Shown: positions 44,245 to 53,473 of the stretch, one piece after another
How the letters are laid out: each line of letters opens with the position of its first letter
Position numbering within the stretch: the stretch's first letter is position 1
From: Myxococcales bacterium
Lineage (GTDB): Bacteria > Myxococcota_A > Bradymonadia > Bradymonadales > GCA-2716585
Length of the DNA stretch: 64,000 nt
Assembly: GCA_002716585.1 (NCBI GenBank)
Contig: PBBL01000057.1
Coordinates: 1 to 64,000, forward strand
Direction: 5' to 3'
Position numbers and translations under genes: made by a program
The notes under the pieces: generated by a model
Databases searched by the model: none
The model's input: the letters and a program-made list of their open reading frames with translations, nothing else
Told to the model about the DNA's origin: nothing

Positions 44245-46191
44245 TCAGCGCCCGAACAGCTGCCGCCTCGGGAACAACCTCCCCGCCACGAACACCACCT
44301 CCGCCAGCTCCTGCACCGTCGTCCGCGCGCCCTCCACCTCGATGTCCACAAACTCCTCCGCCGGGCTGCCGCGCTTGATCCGGGCCAGCGCCCGCGCCAA
44401 CCCCTCCCGATCCAGCCCCCCGTCCGCGCCGCGCTCCAGCCGCGCCACCTCGACCCCGCGCGCCTGCACCTCGACCGCCGCGTCGCCCACCACCACGCAC
44501 AGCTCCAGCGGCAGCGCCTCCTCCGGCAACCCCGGGTGGCGCCCCCGCCCCCCCCCGTAGCTGCCCGGCGGTCTCAGCGACACGTCCAGGCGCACCGGCT
44601 CGCCCCGCTCCGGATCCCACACCACCCAGCGCGCCTTCAGCCCCCCCGCATGCCCCAGGCCGCGCCGCACCACCTCCAGCGCCCCCCTCACCTCCGACAC
44701 CGACGCCTGCGCCGCCACATACAGCACCACCTCGCCGCGCTCCAGCCGCGACGCCTTGACCGGGCTCGGGCTCACCGCCTCCAGCGACAGCCCCTCCGCC
44801 ACCGCGCCCGCCTCGGCCCACACCTCCCCCAGGTGCTCCGCCATCACCTCACGCTGCGCCTCGGACCCTTCACGCGCCCGAGCGGCGTCAAACACCAGCG
44901 CCCCCGGGAAGCTGTACCCCGCCCTCGCCTCCAACAACGTCAACCCGCCCTGCTCCGCCACCGCGAGCGTCGGCGTCACCCCGACCCACCCGCCGCGCGC
45001 GTCCACCACGGCGAAGCGCCGGGGCTCTCCGGCGTACAGCGGCGCCCCGCCCCCGACCGCCACGACCGGCAGCTGCACGTCCGACAGGTCGTCCGGCGCC
45101 TCGAACGGCACCGGCACCGCGAGCCCCAGCGCCGTCCAACGCGACAGCATCGCGAACAGCTCCGCCCGCGCCACCTGCGCCATCGGGTGCCCCTCCAGCC
45201 CCGCCACCTCCATCAGCGCCCCCCGCGCCGACGTGAACATCGCCCACACCGCCTCCAGCTCCGGCGCGTACAGCCCCAGCTGCGCCTCTTGAGGCCAACC
45301 GCGCTCCACGCCGCCGCACGTCAACACCATCAACGCCCCGCGGCGACCCACGCCCGCGCCTCGGGCGCGCTCCACGCCCTCCTCACACATCGCCGGGCAC
45401 CGCGCCCCCAGCGCCTCTCGCCAGGGGCCAACCCCGTCGCTCGGCGCGGGCACCCCGTCCAGCGAACCACACGTCCCCTCCCCCAACACCTCGATCAACA
45501 GCCCCAGCCGCTCCGCCATCGGCACCCCGGCCAGCTCCACCAGCGCCCGATCCAGGTCCAGGAGCCGCCCCACGCGCGCCTCCACCGAGAACGGCCTCCC
45601 CGGCTCCGCCAACCGACCCAGGCGCGCGTGGTAGTCGCTGTTGAACAGGCGCGACTCCAGCAGTTGCACCAGCTCCAGCCCCTGCTTCATCGCCTCGACG
45701 TGACCCGACGTCGCGTCCCCGCTCTCCTCCAGCTCCTTGAGCACCTGGCGGAAGTAGCCCCGCAGCGACGGCCACAGCTCCCCGCCGAGCCGCTCCGAGA
45801 TCGCCCGCCCGATCGCCTGATCGCCCGCCAGCTCCCCATACAGCGCCGCGTCCAGGTAGGCCCGCGCCAGCACGACCCGCCCCGCCGGGTTGCCGCTCTG
45901 ACCCAACCGGATCTCGGCGACCTCCAGCCGCGCCAGGCCGCGCGTCCCGAACTGGTAGGGGCCGATCATGTCCACGTAACGCCGCACGTCGGGCAGCGAC
46001 ACGAGCGGGTCGTGCTGCACCTGAAGCAGGCCGCCGGGCGTCTCGGGCTCCTGGGTGCCCGCGCAGCCCATCAGCGACACGGACGCCATGAGCAGCCCCA
46101 GGCACAGCCCGAGCGCCCAACCCTTGAGGGAGGGAGACAGCGCGCCCGACACCGGGCGCCCGAACAGAGGATCAAACATGGGTCGCTTCAC
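44245..46191 (-). CDS. Large lipoprotein with ExbD/TolR-like C-terminal segments
   Basis: A 648-residue lipoprotein from GTG at 46191 (GAGG seven bases upstream; ATG at 46179 is an alternative). The hydrophobic segment ends SLMGC with the lipidated Cys about 43. The body is Ala/Gly/Leu/Val-rich with paired Cys in CGSLDG..CPAMCEEG..TCGGVERG. Near the C-terminus two segments, VVLYVAAQASVSEVRGALEVVRRG and GGLDREGLARALARIKRG with VDIEVEGARTTVQELAEVVFVAG, look like the periplasmic ExbD/TolR fold. That resemblance is by eye and tentative. It lies 40 bp downstream of the PP2C gene on the same strand, so it is likely co-transcribed. Confidence 0.65.
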   Translation of the reverse strand: MKRPMFDPLFGRPVSGALSPSLKGWALGLCLGLLMASVSLMGCAGTQEPETPGGLLQVQHDPLVSLPDVRRYVDMIGPYQFGTRGLARLEVAEIRLGQSGNPAGRVVLARAYLDAALYGELAGDQAIGRAISERLGGELWPSLRGYFRQVLKELEESGDATSGHVEAMKQGLELVQLLESRLFNSDYHARLGRLAEPGRPFSVEARVGRLLDLDRALVELAGVPMAERLGLLIEVLGEGTCGSLDGVPAPSDGVGPWREALGARCPAMCEEGVERARGAGVGRRGALMVLTCGGVERGWPQEAQLGLYAPELEAVWAMFTSARGALMEVAGLEGHPMAQVARAELFAMLSRWTALGLAVPVPFEAPDDLSDVQLPVVAVGGGAPLYAGEPRRFAVVDARGGWVGVTPTLAVAEQGGLTLLEARAGYSFPGALVFDAARAREGSEAQREVMAEHLGEVWAEAGAVAEGLSLEAVSPSPVKASRLERGEVVLYVAAQASVSEVRGALEVVRRGLGHAGGLKARWVVWDPERGEPVRLDVSLRPPGSYGGGRGRHPGLPEEALPLELCVVVGDAAVEVQARGVEVARLERGADGGLDREGLARALARIKRGSPAEEFVDIEVEGARTTVQELAEVVFVAGRLFPRRQLFGR

Positions 46192-46231
46192 ACGCAGCCT
46201 CAACGGCCAGCCGATGGGGAGGGGGGTGGGG

Positions 46232-47653
46232 TCACAGGCGGAGGGTGGGCAGGGCCCGCCCTCCCTCGCGGGGCGCCGTCGCCCCCAGGAGGTCGGCCCG
46301 CGCCCCGAACGTGACCGCGGCCAGGCCGACGTCGCGCCCTGGCAACTGGCCGCTCTTCTTGCTCTTGTCGCTCTTGTCGCGGCTCTTCTTGCGCTTCTTC
46401 TTGCCCTTATCCTTCTTGTCGGACTCCTCATCTTCGACGCCGAACATCTCCATGAGCTGATCCTGGTAGAAGAAGGCGCCAGCCAGCGCGCCGACCACGG
46501 CGAGCAGCAGCACAAACCCCACCACCCCCGCGATCAGCAGCCCTCGCCCGGACGACCCGGAGGAGGACGACGACGCGGGCGCAGGAGCGGGCGGCGCCGC
46601 TTCAGGCGCCGCGGCGGGCGGCGCGGGCGCTGCGGCCTCAACCGGCGTAGGGTCGGGGTCGGAGGCCGCCGGAGCCGGTGTCGGGGCGCTGCCAGGCTCG
46701 CTGGCGCCGCGGTCGAGGGTCACCATCTCCGCCGAGACCGCCTCCAGGCGCGCGGTCTCGAAGTCGACGGGCGCCAGCGCGGAGGGGTCGTAGGCCTCGA
46801 ACAGCGCGGTGTCGGAGGTGTCGTCCAGCGCGAGCGCGTCCACCATGCGCGCCAACTTCCTGGGGTCGAACTCCGCCCAGGACTCGGGATGGGTGCCGGC
46901 GCAGACGACGCTGACGGTGATGTTGTCGTGCCCGCCGCGGCGGTTGGCGAGTTCGATCAGCGCGGGCGCGCAGGCGTCGGGCGGGGCGTAGGAGAGGATC
47001 TGACGGATCGCCTCGTCGCTGACGAGGCCGTAGAGGCCGTCGGAGCACAGCAGGAAGATGTCCCCGTCGCGGATCCGAAAGGGGCCGTCGTGGGGGATGT
47101 CGGGGTCGACCTCACGGTTGCCCCCGAGGTTGCGCACGATGATGTGCCCGTCGGGGTGCTTGCGCGCCTCGCTGGGGGTGATGATCCCCTGGTCGACGAG
47201 GAACTGCACCCGGGTGTGGTCGCGGGTGAGCTGCTCCAGCCGCCCGTCGCGGTGACGGTAGATGCGGCTGTCGCCGACGTGGACGGTGTAGACGAGGTCA
47301 CCGATGATCGCCATCACGACGGCGGTGGTGCCCATGCCGCGCAGGCCCGGCTCCTGCGCGATGCGGTCCTTGATCGCCTGGTTGGCGGCCTTGACCCCGC
47401 CGCTGATCGCGTCGAACGGGGCGATCGTGCCGTCGTCGGCCATCAGCGCGCGGTAGGTCTCCTCGATCGCCGCGACCGCGATCCGGCTGGCCTCCTGGCC
47501 GCCCGCCACCCCGCCCATCCCGTCCGCGACGACAAAGAGCCACCCGGTCCCGACCTGGTCGGGGCTGAACGTCCCGTAATGATCCTGGTTCTCGCTTCGC
47601 TCGACCCCGACGTCGGTCTCGCACCGAAACGTCAGTCTGTCTTCAAACGACAT
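46232..47653 (-). CDS. Membrane-anchored PP2C-type Ser/Thr phosphatase
   Basis: A 473-residue protein. Residues 1-260 are a PP2C catalytic domain: ENQDHYG (Asp24), VVADGMGG (Asp44), GTTAVVMAI, VHVGDSRIYR, LLCSDGLYG and GGHDNITV supply the metal ligands. A Pro/Ala linker leads to one transmembrane helix (GLLIAGVVGFVLLLAVVGALAGAFFY, about 372-397). The tail is strongly basic (KKDKGKKKRKKSRDKSDKSKKS). It probably reverses the action of the many Ser/Thr kinases. AGGAG lies seven bases before ATG 47653. It is three bases after the upstream membrane protein gene, so they are in one operon. Confidence 0.92.
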   Translation of the reverse strand: MSFEDRLTFRCETDVGVERSENQDHYGTFSPDQVGTGWLFVVADGMGGVAGGQEASRIAVAAIEETYRALMADDGTIAPFDAISGGVKAANQAIKDRIAQEPGLRGMGTTAVVMAIIGDLVYTVHVGDSRIYRHRDGRLEQLTRDHTRVQFLVDQGIITPSEARKHPDGHIIVRNLGGNREVDPDIPHDGPFRIRDGDIFLLCSDGLYGLVSDEAIRQILSYAPPDACAPALIELANRRGGHDNITVSVVCAGTHPESWAEFDPRKLARMVDALALDDTSDTALFEAYDPSALAPVDFETARLEAVSAEMVTLDRGASEPGSAPTPAPAASDPDPTPVEAAAPAPPAAAPEAAPPAPAPASSSSSGSSGRGLLIAGVVGFVLLLAVVGALAGAFFYQDQLMEMFGVEDEESDKKDKGKKKRKKSRDKSDKSKKSGQLPGRDVGLAAVTFGARADLLGATAPREGGRALPTLRL

Positions 47654-47656
47654 GGT

Positions 47657-48394
47657 TCACTCCTGCGCGGCGAGGGTGCCCTCGATCGCCCCTTGACGCA
47701 GCTCACGCTCGGTGAGTTCGCGCTTGAGGGGCAACGAGAGCTGCCGCGCCATCAATCCACCCAACGCCGACACCTCGGCCTGAACGGAGGCCTCGATGGG
47801 CAACTTGCGACGCAAGACGATCTGAGAGGCTCCAGCCAGGATCTGCTCAATCCTCAGCCTCAAGGTCACCTGCGCGGTCCACGGCGCGTCCGCCGCCGCG
47901 TCCAGCTCCGACGAGGCGAACTCGACCTGGTCCGGCTCCAGACGCTGGCTGGCGACCCTGGCCTGAACGCCGAGGATACGCGCATGCGATCCAACCGGCA
48001 AAGGATTGTGCACCGCGACCTCCATGAGGACCGTGACGTTGCACTCCGGGTCGAACACCTCGTCCCCCGCCTCATCGGCCTCACCCGAGGGTTCCGGCGA
48101 GTCGCTCGGCTGCGGGAGGTTGTGTATCGGGAAGGGCAGGCTCCGGGCGATCTCGATGAGGCTGCCCAACAAGCGCCCGCCCGACCCCTGCACCCAGCGG
48201 ACGCAGGCCGCGTCGGGGGTGGCTGAGAGGATCCGCGCCTGATAGCGAACCGCCTTGAGCGCCTCGTTGAGGCGCGCCTCGCCCGCGTTGACAGCCAGCG
48301 TGAGGGCGACTCCAGCGGCGACCCCGACCACAGCGACCACGGCGAGCCGACCCACCCAGGGAGAGCCCCGCTGGCTCGTCTGCGCGTCTGTCAT
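47657..48394 (-). CDS. Single-pass membrane protein of unknown function, operon with PP2C phosphatase
   Basis: A 245-residue protein: short cytoplasmic N-terminus, transmembrane helix (RLAVVAVVGVAAGVALTLAV, about 16-36), then an extracytoplasmic domain. The segment CNVTVLMEVAVHNPLPVGSHARILGVQARVAS resembles the NPLP/NPxP strand of LEA type 2 (WHy) domains, a weak by-eye match. It has two Cys that could pair. ATG at 48394 follows a GATGGA sequence; 12 residues upstream is another possible start. It precedes the PP2C phosphatase by three bases. Confidence 0.65.
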   Translation of the reverse strand: MTDAQTSQRGSPWVGRLAVVAVVGVAAGVALTLAVNAGEARLNEALKAVRYQARILSATPDAACVRWVQGSGGRLLGSLIEIARSLPFPIHNLPQPSDSPEPSGEADEAGDEVFDPECNVTVLMEVAVHNPLPVGSHARILGVQARVASQRLEPDQVEFASSELDAAADAPWTAQVTLRLRIEQILAGASQIVLRRKLPIEASVQAEVSALGGLMARQLSLPLKRELTERELRQGAIEGTLAAQE

Positions 48395-48716
48395 TCCATC
48401 GCCCTCAACCTCCAGCGCGTCGCGCACGCCCGTCCGTCACTCTGTGGACGTTGACGCTTCGGACACGCCCCCGCCTCGGCGAGGTGCGTGGTCGCAGCGT
48501 GTGTTCGAGCGGCTGTCGCGACAGGACAACGCTCCCACCCAGATCATGGACCCTGTACTCTACGACGGTTCCATCGACCTCGCAAGCGGTGGACGCCGCG
48601 AAGGTTCGCGCCTGGAGAATAGATCCACGCCCGCCCCTGTGTTACACACCAGGCGAGCGCCTGCGCGCCCCACGAGGGGACGTGCGCGCCTCGACCTCCA
48701 GACTGCGGGGAAGTTC
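48395..48716. other. Divergent intergenic region between the PP2C operon and the LolC/E permease
   Basis: A 322-bp gap. Apart from the minus-strand promoter candidate listed separately I see no clear element. The plus-strand coding frame stays open upstream of the permease but its content (PRPTRGRARLDLQT) has no family character, so the ATG at 48717 is kept. Confidence 0.5.
48557..48585 (-). promoter_or_regulatory. Candidate promoter for the membrane protein-PP2C-lipoprotein operon
   Basis: On the minus strand TTGCGA (48580-48585) and TAGAGT (48557-48562) with exact 17-bp spacing, about 150 nt upstream of the ATG at 48394. Both boxes match the sigma-70 consensus at four of six positions. Confidence 0.35.
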
Positions 48717-50051
48717 ATGCGCTACGAGCTGCTCGTCGGCCTCCGACACCTCAAGAGCAAGCAACGCTCCTTCATCTCGACCATCACGCTCATCTCCATC
48801 CTGGGTGTGCTGGTCGGGGTCGCCACGTTGACCACGGTCGTCAGCGTCACCGGCGGCTTCCAGGAGGCCTTCCGGGAGAAGGTCCTCGGCATCAACAGCC
48901 ACATCCTGGTGATGAAGTACGGGATCAACTTCCGCGAGTACCGCGACATCATCGACACCGTCGAGGCGATCGAGGGCGTTGAGGCCGCGAGCCCCTTCAT
49001 TTTCCACGAGATGATGATCAGCAGCGACGCGACCCACTCGCGGGCCATCGTCCTGATCAAGGGGATCGACCCCGACCGCACCGACCGGGTCTCGGACCTG
49101 CCGCGCTACGTCAAGGAGGGCTCGATCTCCGACCTGCGCTGGGATCCCCCCAAGCCGAGCCGCGAGGAGGAGCCCGCGCCGCGCGACGACGATGAGCCGC
49201 CCGAGGAGGATCCCGCCAAGAAGCCCCCCGCCCCGGACACCGCCGACCTCCCAGGCGTCATCCTTGGCCGGGAGCTGGCCAACAAGCTCAAGACCGAGGT
49301 CGGCGACGAGATCATGATGATCAGCCCGCTGCGCGGCCTCAACAACACCTGGGCGCCCGTCGAGATGGCCCCCACCAGCCGCCGCTTCCGGGTCGCCGGG
49401 GTCTACCGCTCGGGCTTCCATGAGTACGACACCAAGCTCGTCATGGTCGATTACCGGGCGCTGCAGGACTTCTTCAACCAGGGCGACGTCGTCACCGGCA
49501 TCGAGCTGCGCGTCGAGGACGTGTTCGCCGTCGGCGAGATCACCAAGGAGATCAAGGGGCTGCTCCCTCCGGGGCGGTTCAGGACGCTGGACTGGCGCGA
49601 GATCAACCGCAACCTCTTCACCAGCCTCAAGCTTCAGAAGCTCGTGTTGGCGATCATTTTGACCTTCATCGTCATCGTGGCGAGCTTCAACATCGTCTCG
49701 ACGCTGATCATGATCGTCCTCGACAAGGGCAAGGAGATCGCCATCCTCAAGAGCATGGGCGCCTCGGACTTCGGCGTGATGCAGATCTTCATGTTTCAGG
49801 GGATGGTGATCGGCAGCATCGGGACGCTGCTGGGGCTGCTCGGCGGCTTCCTGTGCTGCCTCGCGATCGCGTCGACCGACCTGGGGATGGATCCGAAGGT
49901 CTACCTCATCGACACGCTGCCGGTGAAGATGCAGCCGTGGGAGTTCATGGCGATCGCGCTGCTGTCGCTGGCGATCAGCTTCTCGGCGACGCTCTACCCC
50001 TCCTGGCGCGCCGCGCGCCTGCCCCCGGTCGAGGGGCTTAAGTACGACTGA
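48717..50051 (+). CDS. LolC/LolE-type lipoprotein-releasing ABC permease
   Basis: A 444-residue permease of the MacB/LolCE type. Transmembrane helix 1 (STITLISILGVLVGVATLTTVVSVTGGF) follows the usual YELLVGLRHLKSKQRSFIS opening. A large periplasmic domain contains an acidic/Pro-rich insertion (about 145-180: EEEPAPRDDDEPPEEDPAKKPP). Helices 2-4 lie at the end, with DKGKEIAILKSMGASDFGVMQIFMFQG being the FtsX-family signature. It should extract lipoproteins from the inner membrane for transfer to LolA. The LolD ATPase is not adjacent. ATG at 48717 has GGGGAAG upstream. Its stop is seven bases from the convergent kinase. Confidence 0.9.
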   Translation: MRYELLVGLRHLKSKQRSFISTITLISILGVLVGVATLTTVVSVTGGFQEAFREKVLGINSHILVMKYGINFREYRDIIDTVEAIEGVEAASPFIFHEMMISSDATHSRAIVLIKGIDPDRTDRVSDLPRYVKEGSISDLRWDPPKPSREEEPAPRDDDEPPEEDPAKKPPAPDTADLPGVILGRELANKLKTEVGDEIMMISPLRGLNNTWAPVEMAPTSRRFRVAGVYRSGFHEYDTKLVMVDYRALQDFFNQGDVVTGIELRVEDVFAVGEITKEIKGLLPPGRFRTLDWREINRNLFTSLKLQKLVLAIILTFIVIVASFNIVSTLIMIVLDKGKEIAILKSMGASDFGVMQIFMFQGMVIGSIGTLLGLLGGFLCCLAIASTDLGMDPKVYLIDTLPVKMQPWEFMAIALLSLAISFSATLYPSWRAARLPPVEGLKYD

Positions 50052-50058
50052 CAGGGAC

Positions 50059-53000
50059 TCAAGCGATCAGGCGCTTGATGGTCGAGACGCTGAGCGCGCA
50101 CTGCTGCGCGTAGCGCGCCGCCTCTTTGCGGTGGTGCTCGGCGTCGGACATGCTGCCGAGGTGCTTGAGGGCGCGGAACAGGAGCACGTGGGTGTGCAGG
50201 AAGTCGCGAGGCAGCGCCACGCGCTGAGCGCGCCCGAGCGCCGCGTGGAGCCCCTTGAGGGCCTCCAGGGACTCGCCGCCGGTCTGGGTGACCACCCCGG
50301 CGAAGGAGGCCAGCTCGGCCCCGCGGCGCGCGGCGTAGCTGTCCCCCACGCTCAGGTGGGTGAGCTGCTGGCTGTAGGCCTGCACCGTCTCCAGCTCTCC
50401 GACTTCAAAGGCGGCCTCGGCGGCCACGAGCGCCAGCCGCGCCGCCTGCGCCCGCAGGTCGTGCCCGAGCGCCGCGGCGTAGGCGGCCTCCGCCTCGGCG
50501 CGCGCCTCCGCCGCCTGGCCCGCCGCGAGCGACAGGTGGGTGCGCCCGAGCGAGACGAGCGCCGCGAGCGCCGGGGCGTCGCGCTGCGACGCGAGCCACT
50601 CCAGGCGGCTCTGGTAGGTGGCGGCCTGGTGGACCTGGCCCAGCTGGGCGAACACCGCCACCATCGCCTCCAACGCGAGCCCGTGGTCCTCCGGGTCGAG
50701 GCGCCTGACCCGACCCGCGCCGATCAGGTTGAAGACCGCCTCCAGGTGACGCTGGGCGGGGATGAGGTTGCCGTAGCGCAGCTGCCAACGCGCCAGCAGC
50801 AGGCGCGCGCGCACCAGCAGCTCGCCCATCGCCAGCAGCTCCGCGGTGGACGCCACGCGGGTCGCCGCCGCGAAGGCCACGGCGGCGTCGTCGCGCTGCA
50901 ACGCGAGCTCCGCGGTCGCGAACTGGACCATCAGCAGCCGCTCGTCGTCGGCGACGTCCACCGCCCGATGCCCCATCCCGTTGAGCGCCCGCTCCGCGCC
51001 GTCCGGATCCATCAGCTCCAGGCACACCTGCGCGCGCCGGAGCCCCAGATCGATGTCCGCCTGCGGGCACCCCAGCTCAACCCGGGCGAACACCTCCGCG
51101 GCGATCACGCAGTGGGTGATCGCGATGGCGCGCCACCCGTCGTTGCGCAGCAGATCGCTGTACGCCAGCGCCAGCGCGATCGCCTCGTCGCGACGCCCGG
51201 CCCAGGCCAGCAGGCGGATCCGGGTGGAGGTCCACCGGCTCGCCGCGGGGTTGATCGTGCCGAGGTCGGCGCGCTCGATCATGTCGAGCATCTGCTGGGC
51301 GTAGGAGACGGCCCAGGGCATGTCGCCCACCACCAGCTCATCGTAGAGGATCGTCAGCAGCGCCGGGGTCGCGAGCGCGACCCGGTCGCCGTCCAGCGCG
51401 CGCAGCGCCTGCTTCTCGCGCAGCGCGGCGATCCCCCCGTCCACCACGCCCCGGTCCACGCCGAGCAGCTCGCTCAGCAGGCGCACCGGGAGCGGCTGCT
51501 CGGCCAGCGCGAGCGCCGTCAGGATCTGCCGCTCGGTCGCCTCCAGCCCGCGCAGGACCGCCTCCTCGTCGATCGAGCGGGGCGCCCCGGCGACGGAGGT
51601 GGACTCAAACAGCGGCTGCCCGTCCGCGCCGCTCAGGTTGGCGACGGCGCCCTCCCCGCCCTCGGTGGTTGTGACCAGCAGCAGCAGCGGCAGCTCGCGG
51701 GTCAGCTCGGCCAGCCGGGCGAGCAGCGCCACGGAGCGCGCGTCGAGCAGGTCGGCCTGGTCGCACAGCATCACCAGCGGGGCGTCCCGCGCGTTGTGGC
51801 GCACGAGCCGCTCGATGAGCGAGGTGACCTTCTCGCTCTTGAAGTGCACCCCCTTGCGCAGGGTCTCCATGAGCCCACACAGGTGCACCGCGACCTGATG
51901 CTCCGCCGGGTCGGCGCCGAAGTCGAGGATCCGATCGAGGATGTCGCGCTCGCGGTCGATGTCGCGCGCGCCGTCCGACACGGCGGTGAAGCGCCCCGTC
52001 GGGGCGAGCCCCACGGTGTAGCTGATGAGCTGCGTCGCGAGCCCGTAGGGCACGGCGCGGTCATCCTCCACCCCCATCCCGAACCAGACCTGGTGCCCGC
52101 GCGCCCGGATCCTCTCCGGGAGCGTGTCGAGCAGGTAATCGGCGCCCGCGCCGAGCCCGCCGACCACGTGCAGCGCCCCGCCGGAGCCTGAGCGGAGCGC
52201 CATGAGCACATCGGAGAGCACGCGCGGCACCCCATCGGCGGGCGCCGGGCCGCTGGCCTTGTCGTGCAGGCTCGTCGCCCGCGAGGGGACCACGCTGGCC
52301 ATCCGCTCGTAGGTGCTCCGCCGCTGCTGCTGCTCGGGGCGCACCGCCATGGGCTCCTCGATCAGCTCGCTGGCGTCCAGCTCCTCGATGTCGTCCAGAT
52401 CCAGCTCCATCGCCCCGACGCCGCCTCCGGCGCCAGGGTCGGCGGGGGCGCTGAAGTCCGGGGCCTGCGGGCCGTGGGGGAAGATCGCGTCCTCGTGCTC
52501 GCGCAGCTCCTGCATGAAGACCGACAGGGAGCGGTTGTCCGCCTTCTCGCCGGACGCGAACAGGTAGCTGATCAGCTCCTCGTAGAGGGTGCCCGCGCTG
52601 TCGACGCGCATCGCCGGGTCGGGCTGCAGCATCGAGTCGATGATCTGCTCCATCGCCCGGGGCAGCTCGGCGACCTGGCCGATCGGCGTCACGACGCCCT
52701 GCATCGCGCGCTGGTGCAGCTCCTCGGGGCTGGGCTGGCCCTGCTCGTAGGGGTGGTAGCCGCTGACCAGCTCGTAGAGGATGAGGCCGAGGCTGAAGAT
52801 GTCGCTCTGGCTGGTGAGGTGCTCGCCGCGGGCCTGCTCCGGGGAGGCGTAGGTGTACTGGCGGCGCAGATCGGTGACCGGGAAGCCCGCCACCTCCAGC
52901 GCCCGGGTGACCCCGAAGTCGCTGAGCTTGACCTCCCCCTCGAAGCTGGTGAGGACGTTCGCCGGGCACAGGTCGCGGTGGACAATGTTGAGCGACTGGA

Positions 53001-53433
53001 AGTTGTAGTCCTTGCGCCGGTGGGCGTAGTCGAGCCCCTTGGCCACCTCGCTGACGGTGAACACGGCGATGTCGAGCGGGAAGGGGCGCCCGAGCGCCCG
53101 GAGCATGGCGTGGATGGTGCCAAGGTCATAGCCGGCGATGTACTCCATGGCGATGAAGTAGCCGTCTTCCTGCTGACCGAGGTCGAGCACCTGGGCGATG
53201 TTGGCGTGCGAGAGGCTGACGGTGAGCTTGGCCTCCTCGACGAAGGCGTTGATGAAGTGCTCGGAGCTGGCGTAGTGCGGGTAGAGCCGCTTGACCACCA
53301 GGATCTTCTCAAAGCCCTCCACGCCGTCGCGCTTGGCCTTGAAGACCTCGGCCATGCGCCCGTTGGCGATGCGCTCGGTGAGCTGGTACTTACCAAACTG
53401 AATGGGCGACGGCAGGGTCGTAATCCGGGACAT
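50059..53433 (-). CDS. Large Ser/Thr kinase with decayed P-loop module and TPR-like array
   Basis: A 1124-residue protein. Kinase domain (about 15-290): IANGRMAEVFKA, Lys48, HRDLCPAN (152-159), DFG (172-174), YASPEQARG. After an acidic linker, residues about 415-640 resemble an AAA/STAND module of the type in large adenylate-cyclase-like regulators: GGALHVVGGLGAGADYLL in the Walker A place (Lys and Ser/Thr missing) and LVMLCDQADLLD in the Walker B place (second acidic residue replaced by Gln). The last 480 residues are a helical TPR-like solenoid. So phosphoryl transfer is likely but ATP hydrolysis by the second module is not. GGAG lies eight bases before ATG 53433. It follows the unknown protein by 40 bp. 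Confidence 0.88.
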   Translation of the reverse strand: MSRITTLPSPIQFGKYQLTERIANGRMAEVFKAKRDGVEGFEKILVVKRLYPHYASSEHFINAFVEEAKLTVSLSHANIAQVLDLGQQEDGYFIAMEYIAGYDLGTIHAMLRALGRPFPLDIAVFTVSEVAKGLDYAHRRKDYNFQSLNIVHRDLCPANVLTSFEGEVKLSDFGVTRALEVAGFPVTDLRRQYTYASPEQARGEHLTSQSDIFSLGLILYELVSGYHPYEQGQPSPEELHQRAMQGVVTPIGQVAELPRAMEQIIDSMLQPDPAMRVDSAGTLYEELISYLFASGEKADNRSLSVFMQELREHEDAIFPHGPQAPDFSAPADPGAGGGVGAMELDLDDIEELDASELIEEPMAVRPEQQQRRSTYERMASVVPSRATSLHDKASGPAPADGVPRVLSDVLMALRSGSGGALHVVGGLGAGADYLLDTLPERIRARGHQVWFGMGVEDDRAVPYGLATQLISYTVGLAPTGRFTAVSDGARDIDRERDILDRILDFGADPAEHQVAVHLCGLMETLRKGVHFKSEKVTSLIERLVRHNARDAPLVMLCDQADLLDARSVALLARLAELTRELPLLLLVTTTEGGEGAVANLSGADGQPLFESTSVAGAPRSIDEEAVLRGLEATERQILTALALAEQPLPVRLLSELLGVDRGVVDGGIAALREKQALRALDGDRVALATPALLTILYDELVVGDMPWAVSYAQQMLDMIERADLGTINPAASRWTSTRIRLLAWAGRRDEAIALALAYSDLLRNDGWRAIAITHCVIAAEVFARVELGCPQADIDLGLRRAQVCLELMDPDGAERALNGMGHRAVDVADDERLLMVQFATAELALQRDDAAVAFAAATRVASTAELLAMGELLVRARLLLARWQLRYGNLIPAQRHLEAVFNLIGAGRVRRLDPEDHGLALEAMVAVFAQLGQVHQAATYQSRLEWLASQRDAPALAALVSLGRTHLSLAAGQAAEARAEAEAAYAAALGHDLRAQAARLALVAAEAAFEVGELETVQAYSQQLTHLSVGDSYAARRGAELASFAGVVTQTGGESLEALKGLHAALGRAQRVALPRDFLHTHVLLFRALKHLGSMSDAEHHRKEAARYAQQCALSVSTIKRLIA

Positions 53434-53473
53434 CGGGCAGTCTCCGCGACAGGGAAGGGGGTTGCGGCTCGTG

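Noticed and set aside
44131-48226. Two long plus-strand frames opposite the lipoprotein and PP2C genes
   Set aside because: Composition is extreme (Arg, His, Gln, Pro), typical of shadows in GC-rich DNA.
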